From Natronospira bacteriovora (GTDB taxonomy: Bacteria > Pseudomonadota > Gammaproteobacteria > Natronospirales > Natronospiraceae): DNA of 64,000 nucleotides. The notes beneath the pieces are model-generated. The model had not been told where the DNA came from, ran no database searches, and saw nothing but the letters and a program-made list of their open reading frames with translations. Positions 35,048-44,609 of the stretch are shown one piece after another (the stretch's first letter is position 1; every line of letters starts with the position of its first letter). The stretch spans positions 1 to 64,000 of the forward strand of contig NZ_JAVDDT010000001.1 of NCBI RefSeq assembly GCF_030848495.1, read 5' to 3'. Position numbers and translations under genes: made by a program.

Positions 35048-35416
35048 CTATTGCCCCCGGAACTCGTACTGTTTTTCGAAGGAGACAATGAAATCCACAT
35101 TGCCGACGAATGGGACGCGGTGGTCGTACTCAACAACCAGGTGACGCCGACCATCGATATTCGTGATCTGAAATCGGTCAAGCTCGACGGCGGTAATGTT
35201 ACTCACCCGCATATTGCGAATCAGTGCGCGCCTGATCTGCTGAGGTTCGGTCATCTCCGCATCACTGGTAATGGTCTGCATCATCGTGTTGACTGCGTAT
35301 GACTGCATGTAGACCGGCAGAAGACGAATGCCAGCCAATACCACAAGCCCCACGAGCATGAACATGAAAACCCAGCCGATGGTCGTCATGCCTTGCTGAG
35401 ATTGCCTGAGTTTCAT
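35048..35416 (-). CDS. DUF4845 family small membrane protein
   Basis: This 122-residue protein has a short basic N-terminus with a QQGMTTIGWVFMF segment reminiscent of type IV pilin leaders, one membrane helix (about 11-31), and a periplasmic domain ending in DHRVPFVGNVDFIVSFEKQYEFRGQ. That pattern is DUF4845, regularly found between lepB and rnc in Gammaproteobacteria. Function is unknown; the position beside signal peptidase suggests an envelope role. Confidence 0.88.
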   Translation of the reverse strand: MKLRQSQQGMTTIGWVFMFMLVGLVVLAGIRLLPVYMQSYAVNTMMQTITSDAEMTEPQQIRRALIRNMRVSNITAVELDRFQITNIDGRRHLVVEYDHRVPFVGNVDFIVSFEKQYEFRGQ

Positions 35417-35428
35417 AGCGACTACCCT

Positions 35429-36220
35429 CTATCGGATTGACTGGCCCATCCGGCCCCACTGCGGTGCGGCATTGAATGCCTCCCAACTCAGCCAGATGAA
35501 CATGGCCCGGCCACGCAGGTGATCTTCGGGCACCAGACCCCAGTGACGGCCGTCAAGACTGTTGTCACGGTTATCACCGAGCATCAGGTAATGCCCTTCC
35601 GGGATAATAATGCCCTGTTCCAGCTCACGATTGCCATATTCGGCCCCGTGGGGGCTGACCAGCACTTCATGGGAAGCCTCACCCAGCGACTCCTCGATCA
35701 GCACGCTGCCAGGCAACACACGATCCCGGCGTCGATCCACTTCCCGGGGATAGTATTCACCCAGCACGGTCTGGCGAACCCGTTCCCCATTCAGGAACAG
35801 GGTCTTGTCACGATACACGACATGGTCGCCGGGGATCCCTATGACCCGCTTGATGTAATCCTTCGAGGGATTGGGCGGATACCGGAAGACAGCCACGTCC
35901 CCGCGTTCCGGGTTTCCCAGGTCGAGAAAACGGGTTTCCAGCACCGGCAATCGAAGGCCATAGGCGAACTTGTTGACCAGGATGAAATCCCCCACCAGCA
36001 GGGTCGGCATCATGGACGCCGAAGGGATTCGGAAAGGCTCGGCAATGAAGGAACGCAGAACCAGGACGATCAGCAGCACCGGGAAAAAGGCGCGGCTCCA
36101 TTCCACCAGAGTGGGTTCCGGTTCCGCACTGGCCCGCAGTTTCCGCCACCACAGCCGGTCAATGGCCCAGATCAGACCAGTAATGAAGGTGCCCAGCACC
36201 AGAATCAGAGCAAGATTCAT
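35429..36220 (-). CDS. lepB: Signal peptidase I
   Basis: LepB removes signal peptides from exported proteins on the outer face of the inner membrane. The 263-residue protein has two N-terminal membrane segments, the catalytic Ser in IPSASMMPTL, the catalytic Lys in KDYIKRVIGIPGD and the closing GDNRDNSLDGRHWGLV box. It lies downstream of lepA (109-bp gap) in the usual lepA-lepB order, followed by DUF4845 and rnc. Confidence 0.97.
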   Translation of the reverse strand: MNLALILVLGTFITGLIWAIDRLWWRKLRASAEPEPTLVEWSRAFFPVLLIVLVLRSFIAEPFRIPSASMMPTLLVGDFILVNKFAYGLRLPVLETRFLDLGNPERGDVAVFRYPPNPSKDYIKRVIGIPGDHVVYRDKTLFLNGERVRQTVLGEYYPREVDRRRDRVLPGSVLIEESLGEASHEVLVSPHGAEYGNRELEQGIIIPEGHYLMLGDNRDNSLDGRHWGLVPEDHLRGRAMFIWLSWEAFNAAPQWGRMGQSIR

Positions 36221-36329
36221 AGATCAGACGGCACCAACTGGCCATGTCCAATGCCCGTTGCCATAACCCAACTCGGCCAGGAGCCGAATCGCAGACATTC
36301 CACGTGGCCAATCAGAACCATGCCTCCCG

Positions 36330-38123
36330 TTATTTTTTATCAACCTGTAATACGGCAAGAAAGGCTTCCTGGGGAATCTCCACCTTGCCGAGCTGCTTCA
36401 TTCGCTTTTTACCTTCCTTCTGCTTCTCCAGCAACTTCCGTTTTCGCGATACGTCACCACCATAACACTTGGCCGTCACATTCTTGCGCAAGGCCTTCAC
36501 TGTGGTACGCGCAATGATCTGATTGCCGATGGCCGCCTGAATTGCCACATCAAACATCTGCCGTGGAATGATTTCCTTCATTCGCTCGCAGAGATCCCGC
36601 CCCCGATGATAGCTCTGATCCTTGTGGACGATCGTGGAAAGCGCATCCACACGGTCGCCGTTGATGAGTACATCCAGCTTGACCAGCTTGGAGGCCTCGA
36701 ATCGATCAAAATCGTACTCAAAGGACGCGAAACCGCGACTCACCGATTTCAGTCGGTCAAAGAAGTCCAGCACCACTTCACTCATGGGAAGTTCATAGGT
36801 GAGCTGCACCTGCTTGCCGTGGTAGATCATCTTGCGCTGATTGCCGCGCTTTTCCTCACACAGGGTGATCACGGGTCCCACGAAATCCTGGGGAACCAGA
36901 ATGTTGGCAACGATGATCGGCTCCCGAATCTCCTCAACGACGCCCTGGGGTGGCAGACGGGAAGGGTTATCCACCTGAACCACCTCGCCGTCCGTGGTCA
37001 GCACTTCGTAGATCACAGTCGGCGCCGTGGTAATCAGATCCAGCTGGTATTCCCGCTCCAGCCGTTCCTGAATAATTTCCATGTGCAGCATCCCCAGGAA
37101 GCCACAACGGAAACCGAAGCCGAGCGCATCAGACACCTCGGGTTCGTAATAGAGCGCCGCATCATTCAGCCGCAGCTTGGCCAGGGCATCGCGAAAATCT
37201 TCGTAATCACTGCTATCCACCGGGAACAGACCGGCGAACACCCGGGGTTTTACTTCCTGGAAGCCGGGCAGGCGCTCACTGCAGGGACGGTTATCCAGAG
37301 TCAGCGTATCGCCCACCGGCGCACCGTCGATTTCCTTGATCCCGGAAATGACGTAACCCACCTCACCGGTATCCAGAAACTCTCGCCTGGTTTTCTTGGG
37401 CGTGAAACTGCCAACCTCGGTAACCTGGTGAGCACGGCCGGTCGAAAGTACCCGAATGCGATCATTCCCGGTCAGCTTCCCATCCACAATGCGAACCAGT
37501 GATACCACACCCACATAATTGTCGAACCAGCTGTCGATGATCAGGGCCTTGAGCGGCCCGTCCGGGTCACCCTGCGGTGCCGGAACCTTACGCACGAGCT
37601 GTTCAAGCACTTCTTCCACATTGAGACCGGTCTTGGCGCTGACCGAAACGGCCTCGTCCGCCTCCAGCCCGATGATATCTTCAATCTCTTCCTTGACCCG
37701 ATCCGGTTCGGCGGCGGGCAGATCAATCTTGTTCAGTACGGGAATGACTTCCAGACCCTGCTCAATGGCGGTGTAACAGTTGGCCACGCTCTGGGCTTCC
37801 ACCCCCTGGGCAGCATCCACCACCAGCAAGGCACCTTCACAGGCAAACAGGGAGCGTGACACCTCGTAGGAAAAATCCACATGCCCGGGGGTATCGATGA
37901 AGTTCAATTCATAGGTCTGCCCATCTCGCGCCGTGTAATTCAGGGTCACACTCTGGGCCTTGATGGTGATCCCCCGCTCGCGCTCAAGATCCATGGAATC
38001 CAGCACCTGTTCGGCCATTTCCCGATCAGTCAGCCCACCGCATACCTGAATGAAACGGTCGGCGAGTGTCGATTTACCATGATCAATATGGGCGATGATG
38101 GAGAAATTGCGGATGTGCTTCAT
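36330..38123 (-). CDS. lepA: Elongation factor 4 (LepA)
   Basis: LepA is a ribosome-bound GTPase linked to back-translocation and to efficient initiation and 30S assembly. The 597-residue protein starts [19 protein letters not shown] (G1), with DTPGHVDF (G3), NKIDLP (G4) and the LepA-specific C-terminal region ([24 protein letters not shown]). The ATG at 38123 is used rather than an upstream frame extension. A near-consensus promoter lies about 140 bp upstream. Confidence 0.98.
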   Translation of the reverse strand: MKHIRNFSIIAHIDHGKSTLADRFIQVCGGLTDREMAEQVLDSMDLERERGITIKAQSVTLNYTARDGQTYELNFIDTPGHVDFSYEVSRSLFACEGALLVVDAAQGVEAQSVANCYTAIEQGLEVIPVLNKIDLPAAEPDRVKEEIEDIIGLEADEAVSVSAKTGLNVEEVLEQLVRKVPAPQGDPDGPLKALIIDSWFDNYVGVVSLVRIVDGKLTGNDRIRVLSTGRAHQVTEVGSFTPKKTRREFLDTGEVGYVISGIKEIDGAPVGDTLTLDNRPCSERLPGFQEVKPRVFAGLFPVDSSDYEDFRDALAKLRLNDAALYYEPEVSDALGFGFRCGFLGMLHMEIIQERLEREYQLDLITTAPTVIYEVLTTDGEVVQVDNPSRLPPQGVVEEIREPIIVANILVPQDFVGPVITLCEEKRGNQRKMIYHGKQVQLTYELPMSEVVLDFFDRLKSVSRGFASFEYDFDRFEASKLVKLDVLINGDRVDALSTIVHKDQSYHRGRDLCERMKEIIPRQMFDVAIQAAIGNQIIARTTVKALRKNVTAKCYGGDVSRKRKLLEKQKEGKKRMKQLGKVEIPQEAFLAVLQVDKK

Positions 38124-38260
38124 GTAGGACCTGAAGACGGATGAACCGCCGTATCTTATGATTGAGTGCGGCCATTTCACCGCCGCTGGTAAGTTTGGGA
38201 CTCTCTGACCAAAGCGAACTCATCCGCCGTCGGGTGAATGAATGGTTCAGAGATCCCTTG

Positions 38261-38289
38261 ATTATACGGGTCTGGGGCGGCTTCCGAAA
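38261..38289 (-). promoter_or_regulatory. Candidate sigma-70 promoter for the lepA-lepB operon
   Basis: On the minus strand TATAAT (38266-38261) is a perfect -10 hexamer. A weak TTTCGG -35 (38289-38284) lies 17 bp upstream. It sits between the glutaredoxin-like gene and lepA and would give a leader of about 130 nt. Confidence 0.45.
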
Positions 38290-38331
38290 TGCAGGCGGGC
38301 ACTTTCCGGGGAGCCGGTTTGGCGACGAGGC

Positions 38332-38598
38332 CTACTGCGCCTGCCGGCTCAGGGTCTGCGCGAGGCGCTCCGAATCCAAATGCCCGTAGCAGATGACCTC
38401 TTCCCCCAGGGCGAGAACGGGAATCTTGAGCCCATAGCGCCGTTCCAGCTGCGGATCGCCGCTGATGTCGATCTTCTCAATGATCAGCGCCTGGCCGTAA
38501 CGGGCGTGGATGGCCTCGAGCATGGTGTCGCAGAGCCCGCAATTCGGACGCCCGTAAAGCGTCAGGGTCGGTGCTGTTCCGGAATCCCCCGTACTCAT
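38332..38598 (-). CDS. Glutaredoxin-like family protein
   Basis: This 88-residue thioredoxin-fold protein (LTLYGRPNCGLCDTMLEAI) has a CxxC active site (CGLC), then KIDISGDPQLERRYGLKIPVLALG with the cis-Pro. It matches the small glutaredoxin-like family found near rseC/lepA in some Gammaproteobacteria. Its partner is unknown. It overlaps rseC by 4 bp at the end of the sigma-E operon, in the place where mucD is found in Pseudomonas. Confidence 0.85.
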   Translation of the reverse strand: MSTGDSGTAPTLTLYGRPNCGLCDTMLEAIHARYGQALIIEKIDISGDPQLERRYGLKIPVLALGEEVICYGHLDSERLAQTLSRQAQ

Positions 38599-39071
38599 GC
38601 ACGCACCTCGCCACTTTCCGGGCAGCCGGGCGGTGGACCGGGCAAGGCCCGAATGACGGTGGGAGTGGCCAGTGCGGTCGGGGTGCCACGACGAGCCAGA
38701 TAGGCCAGGGGCGCCAGACCCAGCAGGAACCCACCGATGCCAAAGAGAATGACCCAGCCCTCGCCGAGGCCTAGCAGGGGGCCAGCCACGGCCGACACAG
38801 CGACCAGGCCGATCAGGGGCGGCAGATACATGAGAATCGACGCCAGCAAAAGATGACGTTCATCCAGCCCCAGTTCAACCCAGGTACCGGCCGGGAGATC
38901 ATTGGGGTTGTAGGCCCGGACACGGTGCAGTCGTCGACCCAGCCAGCGCCCGATCAAGCCACCCCCACAACCCCGGCCTTCCGCGCAACGTGGACAGTCG
39001 CTGCGGCTGCGGGCCTCCACCCAGGCATGCCCGCCGACCGCCTCGACGATTCTGCCCTGTTCGAGAATCAA
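38595..39071 (-). CDS. rseC: RseC/MucC family sigma-E regulator
   Basis: This 158-residue protein has the RseC pattern: an N-terminal cytoplasmic Cys cluster (CPRCAEGRGCGGG), a beta-rich segment (AYNPNDLPAGTWVELGL) and two membrane helices (about 78-97 and 105-125). RseC modulates sigma-E signalling and is also linked to SoxR reduction. Its start is a TTG at 39071 that overlaps the rseB stop; GGAG just upstream supports it. Confidence 0.9.
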   Translation of the reverse strand: MILEQGRIVEAVGGHAWVEARSRSDCPRCAEGRGCGGGLIGRWLGRRLHRVRAYNPNDLPAGTWVELGLDERHLLLASILMYLPPLIGLVAVSAVAGPLLGLGEGWVILFGIGGFLLGLAPLAYLARRGTPTALATPTVIRALPGPPPGCPESGEVRA

Positions 39072-40093
39072 TCCTGCTCCACCTCGGTCTGGATCACCGC
39101 TGGCAGGGCTTCAAAGGCCTCGGAAATCGCCAGGATCGTGGCACTGGGGGCCTCACCCACCACCGTGAGCTGATGACCGTCCACCACACGCCCGGAGGCA
39201 TTCACCGTGCCCATGCGGGATTCGCCCTCGAAGGCCCGCCGATGTTCACGTTGCGGCTCGACAAATACCGAAACCTGGGCCAGCCCGTCAGAGATGACCA
39301 CGTGGTGAAGCCGCCCTCCCCGCCGGAGTGCCTGCTCCCGCACGGAAACGGCCTGGAATCCCTCGGGGAGCCCTGCGGGCACCCACTCAGGCAAGGCCGT
39401 CTGCTTGTGTTCCTCACCACGGCCGGAGAAGGTGGCATGACGCACGGCATAGCCTTCACTGTCCCCGTCCAGCGTAGGCTTGAATGCATCTTCCGGCAGT
39501 TCTTCCAGGAAATGAATCTCGGTGAAAAGCACCTTCTGGATCACGCCACCGTCCGGCTCCAGCATGTCGCTTCTCAGCGGGATGCCGGTCTCCGTATCCA
39601 GCCAGAAAAGGAATCCGTAGCGATAGTCATCCCGCGGCCGTATGCCCACGACACGACTTTCACGGCCGGCGATGCGGTCACTTCCGAGACTGACGAATTC
39701 GTAATGACTGTCGTCCATGTCCCGCAGGCGCTGGCCAAGATGGGCGTGAAAACGGGTTGCGGATTGACGCAGATCCACCTCGCCAGAGGCGTCCCGAGGA
39801 TGCACGCAGCGCACGGATTCGCCTTCACGTGTCAGCTCTCGCAAGGAACCACTGAGACTTAGCAATCGCTCGCGGGAACTGCCGTCACCACCACGATGAG
39901 TCACTTTCAGGGTTTCAACCTCGTCACCCTGAATCTGCACGAAAGTGCCCTGAAAATGGTGTGAGGCCAGTGCCTCTTCCATCCCGATCAGGGCATCACG
40001 GACAGACGCGCCCTCTGATGCCAGGGCGGAGGTGGCAACCGCCCACAGCAGGCCGGCCGCACAGGCGCCCACAAGTCGGCGATCACCCATCAT
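39068..40093 (-). CDS. rseB: Sigma-E regulatory protein RseB/MucB
   Basis: RseB is the periplasmic protein that binds the anti-sigma factor RseA and shields it from DegS until it senses lipopolysaccharide or lipoprotein intermediates. The 341-residue protein has a signal peptide (LLWAVATSALA), the LolA-like large domain (FQGTFVQIQGDEVETLKVTHR) and the small C-terminal domain (GFQAVSVREQALRRGG...LHHVVISDGLAQVSVFVE). It overlaps rseA by 4 bp. Confidence 0.95.
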   Translation of the reverse strand: MMGDRRLVGACAAGLLWAVATSALASEGASVRDALIGMEEALASHHFQGTFVQIQGDEVETLKVTHRGGDGSSRERLLSLSGSLRELTREGESVRCVHPRDASGEVDLRQSATRFHAHLGQRLRDMDDSHYEFVSLGSDRIAGRESRVVGIRPRDDYRYGFLFWLDTETGIPLRSDMLEPDGGVIQKVLFTEIHFLEELPEDAFKPTLDGDSEGYAVRHATFSGRGEEHKQTALPEWVPAGLPEGFQAVSVREQALRRGGRLHHVVISDGLAQVSVFVEPQREHRRAFEGESRMGTVNASGRVVDGHQLTVVGEAPSATILAISEAFEALPAVIQTEVEQD

Positions 40094-40680
40094 TGGGGAT
40101 TGGCTCCCGATTCCTCGCTCTCGTCCCGTGAATCCGGCTCGTCCTGCTCAATACGGCGCAGACCCGCGGCCTGATCGGTATGATTGACCCGATAGGTGTG
40201 CAAGCGCTGCCAGGGGTCGGAGTCCTCGATACTGAGACGGGTCCCGGCCGATGCCGGCGAGAAACGGGCGGAGGCCGGCCAGGGTGAAGCTTCACTGGCG
40301 GCCCCGGGAACCACTTCGACACGTTCCGGCACATCGTTGAAGTGTTCGCCCTGGAGACCGATGAGCGCCACGGTGGCCACACCGGCTGCCACGGCCAGCC
40401 CGGCGACGGGACGGAGCCATTCCCGCCAGCGCGGCGGCGGTGCCGTGCTCGCATGTTCACGCTCAATGCCGGCCATGACTGAACGGCTGAATTCCGGCCC
40501 GACCAGGGTCATGCCGCTATCGGCGCCTGCTTCCACGAGGCGTGCACAGCGCTGATACCGGTCCCAGACATCCCGAAGTTCGGGATCCTTCTCAAAGCGC
40601 CGAACCAGGAGCCGAGCCTCCCCGTCATCCAGCTCCCCATCCATCAGCGCCGAAATCTGCTCGCGCAGTCTCTCACTCAT
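40090..40680 (-). CDS. rseA: Anti-sigma-E factor RseA/MucA
   Basis: RseA holds sigma E at the inner membrane until cleaved by DegS and RseP. The 196-residue protein has the cytoplasmic sigma-binding domain (REQISALMDGELDDGEARLLVRRF), one membrane helix (about 99-117, AGLAVAAGVATVALIGL) and a periplasmic domain. It follows rpoE by 11 bp in the standard rpoE-rseA-rseB-rseC order. Confidence 0.95.
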   Translation of the reverse strand: MSERLREQISALMDGELDDGEARLLVRRFEKDPELRDVWDRYQRCARLVEAGADSGMTLVGPEFSRSVMAGIEREHASTAPPPRWREWLRPVAGLAVAAGVATVALIGLQGEHFNDVPERVEVVPGAASEASPWPASARFSPASAGTRLSIEDSDPWQRLHTYRVNHTDQAAGLRRIEQDEPDSRDESEESGANPQ

Positions 40681-40691
40681 TCCCGATCTCC

Positions 40692-41264
40692 TTACAACAA
40701 CGGGCGCAGGCGTTCCGAAATGGCCTCACGGGCCCTGAAAATGCGGGATCGCACGGTACCAACCGGGCAATCCATCGCTTCAGCAATTTCTTCGTAGGTC
40801 AGGCCTTCCAGTTCACGCAAAACGATGGCCGTGCGCAGGTCTTCGGGCAGCGCAGCAATGGCATCCTCGACGGTGCTCCGAATTTCATCGGTCAACACCA
40901 TTCCCTCAGGCGTATCCACGTGTTTTAGACGGGCCTGAATCTCGAATTGTTCCGGGTCCTGAAGATCCACGTCCTGATCCACCGGGCGACGGCGCTCGGC
41001 CACCAGGTAGTTCTTGGCGGTATTGATGGCAATCCGGTAAAGCCAGGTGTAGAAGGCACTGTCCCCGCGAAAGTTTGGCAGGGCACGGTAGGCCTTGATG
41101 AATGCTTCCTGGGCAACATCGAGCGCGTCCGCCTGATCACGCACATAGCGTGAAATCAACTTCACGATCTTGTGCTGGTACTTGCGCACCAGCACATCGT
41201 AGGCTCCACGGTCGCCCTGCTGCACCCGTTCGACCAGCAACTGATCCGTTTTCCTGTTGCCCAT
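40692..41264 (-). CDS. rpoE: RNA polymerase sigma factor RpoE/AlgU
   Basis: Sigma E directs the envelope stress response. The 190-residue protein has region 2 (YDVLVRKYQHKIVKLISRYV, DALDVAQEAFIKAYRAL, FYTWLYRIAINTAKNYL) and region 4 (LPEDLRTAIVLRELEGL, YEEIAEAMDCPVGTVRSRIFRARE). The ATG at 41264 gives nearly the E. coli length (191) and is preferred over a frame extension 28 codons upstream. It diverges from nadB, as in Pseudomonas, and a possible sigma-E-type promoter lies upstream. Confidence 0.97.
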   Translation of the reverse strand: MGNRKTDQLLVERVQQGDRGAYDVLVRKYQHKIVKLISRYVRDQADALDVAQEAFIKAYRALPNFRGDSAFYTWLYRIAINTAKNYLVAERRRPVDQDVDLQDPEQFEIQARLKHVDTPEGMVLTDEIRSTVEDAIAALPEDLRTAIVLRELEGLTYEEIAEAMDCPVGTVRSRIFRAREAISERLRPLL

Positions 41265-41310
41265 CCGGGGCCGTTCCTCTGAGTGAGGGGGCGACTCCTC
41301 GTCCTGCCCC

Positions 41311-41337
41311 TGTGACCCTGGCAGGCGCCGGGAGTTC
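41311..41337 (-). promoter_or_regulatory. Candidate autoregulatory sigma-E promoter of rpoE
   Basis: On the minus strand GAACTC (41337-41332) and TCACA (41315-41311) are spaced by 16 bp. This resembles the sigma-E consensus (GAACTT, about 16 bp, TCTGA). It is the expected place for autoregulation. The -10 match is partial. Confidence 0.4.
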
Positions 41338-41463
41338 GCCGGTGACACGAAAAACCGCTCGATTTCCCCTTTTCGTGCTTGACGGGCGCTGGAGCCAGAG
41401 CCCGCTGCACATTAAACTGGCGCCACATTGTAACAGAGCCGGCCTCCACCACACGGACAAACC

Positions 41464-43143
41464 ATGCATCAAGGCAATCCGAGGGATTCAGCTACTTTCG
41501 ACGCCATCGTCATTGGCAGTGGAGCCGCCGGCCTGGCGGCCGCACTGAACCTGCCAGAGGACTGGCGAGTTGCCCTGGTGTCCAAGGGCCCCGCCGATGC
41601 CGGCAGCACGGCCTGGGCGCAGGGTGGCATGTCCGCGGCACTGGACACCGGAGACAGCGTCGATGCTCACGTTCGCGATACGCTGGATGCGGGGGCCGGC
41701 CTGGGCCGCCCTGACGTTATTCGTGCCATTGCCGGCGAGGCGCCGGAGATCGCCCGCTGGCTGTCGGAACTGGGGGTACCCTTCACCCGGGACGCGGACA
41801 ACCACTACCATCTTACCCAGGAGGGCGGGCACCGGCATCGGCGCGTGCTGCACGTCGCCGACTCTACCGGCCGAGCCATTCATGACGCCCTGCGGCAGGC
41901 GGCCGATGCCCGTTCAGGCATTCACTGGCTGACGGATCGTATCGCGGTGGATCTGATCACCGCCCGCCGCCAGCGAATTGCCGGCCCTAACCGCTGCCTT
42001 GGTGCCTATGTCCTCAACCGCGCCACCGGCCATGTGGAGACACTGGCCAGCCCACGGGTTCTGCTCGCCACCGGAGGGGCCAACAAGGTCTATCTCTATT
42101 CCAGCAACCCGGACGGCAATACGGGTGATGGTATTGCCATGGCCTGGCGGGTGGGCTGCCGGGTTGCCAACCTTGAATTCATGCAATTTCACCCCACCTG
42201 TCTATTCCATCCGGAGGCCCGCTCCTTCCTGATCAGCGAAGCCGTACGTGGCGAGGGCGGGCATCTGCTGCTGCCGGACGGTGAACGTTTCATGCCCCGC
42301 TTCCATCCGCAGGCGGAACTGGCGCCGCGCGATATCGTGGCGCGGGCAATCGACCACGAGATGAAACGCCTCGGTCTGGAGCATGTCTGGCTGGACATCA
42401 GCCATGAATCGGCGGAGCGGGTGCGATCCCTTTTCCCCACCATTCACGCAAAACTGGATTCCCTGGGCATCGACATGACCCGGGATCCCATTCCGGTGGT
42501 ACCCGCTGCCCATTACACCTGCGGTGGAATTCTGACGGACCTCCATGGCTGCACCGACCTGCCCGGCCTCTACGCCGCCGGCGAAACAGCCCACACCGGT
42601 CTGCATGGGGCCAATCGCATGGCCAGCAACTCACTGCTGGAATGCCTCGTAATGGGCCGCGCTGCCGCCCGCCATATGTGCGAGACGCCCCTGCCCGCCG
42701 TGGATGCCGACCTTCGCCCCTGGGACGAAAGCCGTGTCACCGACTCGGACGAGGAAATCGTGGTCCGCCACAACTGGCTCGAGCTGAGGCGTTTCATGTG
42801 GGATTACGTTGGCATTGTTCGCAGCCGCAAACGTCTGGACCGGGCGCTGGCCCGTGCCCGGCTGCTACGCTCGGAGATCCAGTCCTATTATGCGGATTTC
42901 CGGGTCACCGACGACCTGCTGGAGTTGCGCAACCTGGCGGAAGTGGCGGAGCTGGTCATCCGTTGCGCCCAGGCCCGCCGGGAAAGCCGGGGACTCCACT
43001 ACAACCTGGACTTTCCGAACCCCGAGCCCGAGGCACTGGCTCGGGATACCGTGCTGCTACCGCCCAACTGGCCGGGAAGATCCCAGGCGCCGGAATGGGC
43101 CTCGTTCCCGCGAGATGCCAGCCCAGCGAAGCCGTGCGCGTAG
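41464..43143 (+). CDS. nadB: L-aspartate oxidase
   Basis: NadB oxidises L-aspartate to iminoaspartate, the first step of NAD synthesis. The 559-residue flavoprotein has the FAD-binding AIVIGSGAAGLAAALNLP, GSTAWAQGGMSAAL, HRRVLHVADSTGRAIHDAL, the AHYTCGGI active-site region and HGANRMASNSLLECLVMGRAA. It is divergent from rpoE. Its last 87 bp overlap the antisense end of ygfX. Confidence 0.96.
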   Translation: MHQGNPRDSATFDAIVIGSGAAGLAAALNLPEDWRVALVSKGPADAGSTAWAQGGMSAALDTGDSVDAHVRDTLDAGAGLGRPDVIRAIAGEAPEIARWLSELGVPFTRDADNHYHLTQEGGHRHRRVLHVADSTGRAIHDALRQAADARSGIHWLTDRIAVDLITARRQRIAGPNRCLGAYVLNRATGHVETLASPRVLLATGGANKVYLYSSNPDGNTGDGIAMAWRVGCRVANLEFMQFHPTCLFHPEARSFLISEAVRGEGGHLLLPDGERFMPRFHPQAELAPRDIVARAIDHEMKRLGLEHVWLDISHESAERVRSLFPTIHAKLDSLGIDMTRDPIPVVPAAHYTCGGILTDLHGCTDLPGLYAAGETAHTGLHGANRMASNSLLECLVMGRAAARHMCETPLPAVDADLRPWDESRVTDSDEEIVVRHNWLELRRFMWDYVGIVRSRKRLDRALARARLLRSEIQSYYADFRVTDDLLELRNLAEVAELVIRCAQARRESRGLHYNLDFPNPEPEALARDTVLLPPNWPGRSQAPEWASFPRDASPAKPCA

Positions 43144-43557
43144 ACGCCGCAGGCCCCGCGGGCAGACGGCGTCCGGGGACAAGACCAGCCAGCGACCACG
43201 GCGACCGCCCGCCGCCACCAGTCTGATAACCATCAGGCTGGCGAAACCCCAGACCACTCGCTGCAGATACCACTCGCCCACCTCCTTGTTGTCACCATCC
43301 AGCAGGCGGAAACGTCCCTGCGGGCCCAGTTCAATGGTGACTGCATCCAGGTACAGGAAGGGAAAGGCCCAGCACAGCAAGTGCTGGCGAAATGCCAGCG
43401 CATTGATCAGCAGCAGGGAAAGCTGAAGCCAGAGGGGCAGATCCGCCAGCAGAATGGCCAGCGCGACCAGGGTATGGATCAGGAGAAAAACGGCAAGAAG
43501 ACGGGGTGAAGCCCCCAGTTCAAGCCGGGTCTGATTGCCGAATCCGTGATACCACAT
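43057..43557 (-). CDS. ygfX: YgfX/CptA family inner membrane protein
   Basis: This protein has the YgfX layout: a short N-terminus (YHGFGNQTRLELGASPRLL), two close membrane helices (about 22-40 and 44-60) and a soluble C-terminal domain. In E. coli YgfX is encoded just after sdhE and has been described as a membrane toxin partner (CptA), although the toxin-antitoxin role is debated. I use the ATG at 43557 (166 residues); an in-frame ATG at 43593 is possible. The gene overlaps sdhE by 38 bp and nadB, antisense, by 87 bp. Confidence 0.82.
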   Translation of the reverse strand: MWYHGFGNQTRLELGASPRLLAVFLLIHTLVALAILLADLPLWLQLSLLLINALAFRQHLLCWAFPFLYLDAVTIELGPQGRFRLLDGDNKEVGEWYLQRVVWGFASLMVIRLVAAGGRRGRWLVLSPDAVCPRGLRRLRARLRWAGISRERGPFRRLGSSRPVGR

Positions 43558-43777
43558 GGGCCAGTTCGCGGTCCCCGGGCTGTGCTCTTCCACTCAGCCA
43601 ATCCCACAACTCGGGATCCTGGCAGGACAGAAGGCGGTCAAAGGCCGCCCGCTCCGACTCGGAAGCGGACGACCAGGACTCGGCCAGATAACGCTCGAGC
43701 ATGACGTCGAGTTCTTTCATGCCGCGCCGACACAACCAGCGCAGGCGGGACAGCTCGCGCGCCCGGTCGCCACTCAT
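43520..43777 (-). CDS. sdhE: FAD assembly factor SdhE
   Basis: SdhE promotes covalent attachment of FAD to SdhA. The 85-residue protein has the family motif LRWLCRRGMKELDVMLERYL (the RGxxE core) and PELWDWLSGRAQP. Its ATG overlaps the sdhB stop by one base (TGATG), so here it belongs to the succinate dehydrogenase operon itself, with ygfX following. Confidence 0.94.
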   Translation of the reverse strand: MSGDRARELSRLRWLCRRGMKELDVMLERYLAESWSSASESERAAFDRLLSCQDPELWDWLSGRAQPGDRELAHVVSRIRQSDPA

Positions 43778-44559
43778 CAGTGCTTGCGCTCTGCCAGCAG
43801 CTTCTTGGTTTCTGCAATGGCCTTGGCCGGGTTGAGCCCCTTCGGGCAGGCCATGGTGCAGTTCATGATGGTGTGACAGCGATAGATCTTGAACGGATCT
43901 TCCAGGTCATCAAGACGCTCTCCGGTGGCCTCATCGCGGCTATCCACGATCCAGCGATAGGCCTGCAGCAATACGGCCGGGCCCAGATAGCGATCACCAT
44001 TCCACCAGTAACTCGGGCAGGACGTCTGGCAGCACGCACACAGGATGCACTCGTAGAGCCCGTCCAGCTTGGCCCGATCTTCCTTGGACTGCAGGCGCTC
44101 CTGATTGGGTGGCGGCGGTGTGTTGGTCTTGAGCCAGGGCTCCACGGAGGCCAATTGGGCATAGAAATGGGTCATGTCGGTGACCAGATCCTTGACCACA
44201 TCCATGTGCGGCAGGGGGTAGATCTTCACGTCACCCTTGATCTCATCACAGGCCTTGGTACAGGCCAGCGTGTTCACGCCGTCAATGTTCATGGCGCAGG
44301 AGCCGCAAATGCCCTCGCGACAGGAACGACGAAAAGTCAGGGACGGATCCATCTCGTTCTTGATCTTGATGATGGCATCCAGAACCATGGGCCCACAGTC
44401 ATCCATATTGACTTCATAGGTGTCCATGGCCGGGTTGGAGCCACTGTCCGGATCATAACGATAGACATGAAAACGCTTGATATTGCCATCCGCGTTTTCG
44501 GCCTTGTGGACCTGGCCCTTCTTGATGCGGGAGTTTTTCGGCAGCCGGAAATCAGCCAT
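43777..44559 (-). CDS. sdhB: Succinate dehydrogenase iron-sulfur subunit
   Basis: SdhB passes electrons from FAD to quinone through three iron-sulfur centres. The 260-residue protein has the 2Fe-2S cysteines in [15 protein letters not shown] with a downstream Cys, and the 4Fe-4S/3Fe-4S ligands in [16 protein letters not shown] and [17 protein letters not shown]. The ATG at 44559 is used rather than a longer frame reaching toward sdhA. Confidence 0.97.
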   Translation of the reverse strand: MADFRLPKNSRIKKGQVHKAENADGNIKRFHVYRYDPDSGSNPAMDTYEVNMDDCGPMVLDAIIKIKNEMDPSLTFRRSCREGICGSCAMNIDGVNTLACTKACDEIKGDVKIYPLPHMDVVKDLVTDMTHFYAQLASVEPWLKTNTPPPPNQERLQSKEDRAKLDGLYECILCACCQTSCPSYWWNGDRYLGPAVLLQAYRWIVDSRDEATGERLDDLEDPFKIYRCHTIMNCTMACPKGLNPAKAIAETKKLLAERKH

Positions 44560-44609
44560 GTCAGTCACTCTCCATTGCAGGCCCCGGCCCGTGGCCGGGG
44601 CAGCCATGA

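Noticed and set aside
43057-43777. A sdhE-ygfX toxin-antitoxin module as a mobile or defence feature
   Set aside because: The genes sit in a conserved respiratory operon and SdhE has an established flavinylation role; nothing suggests mobility.
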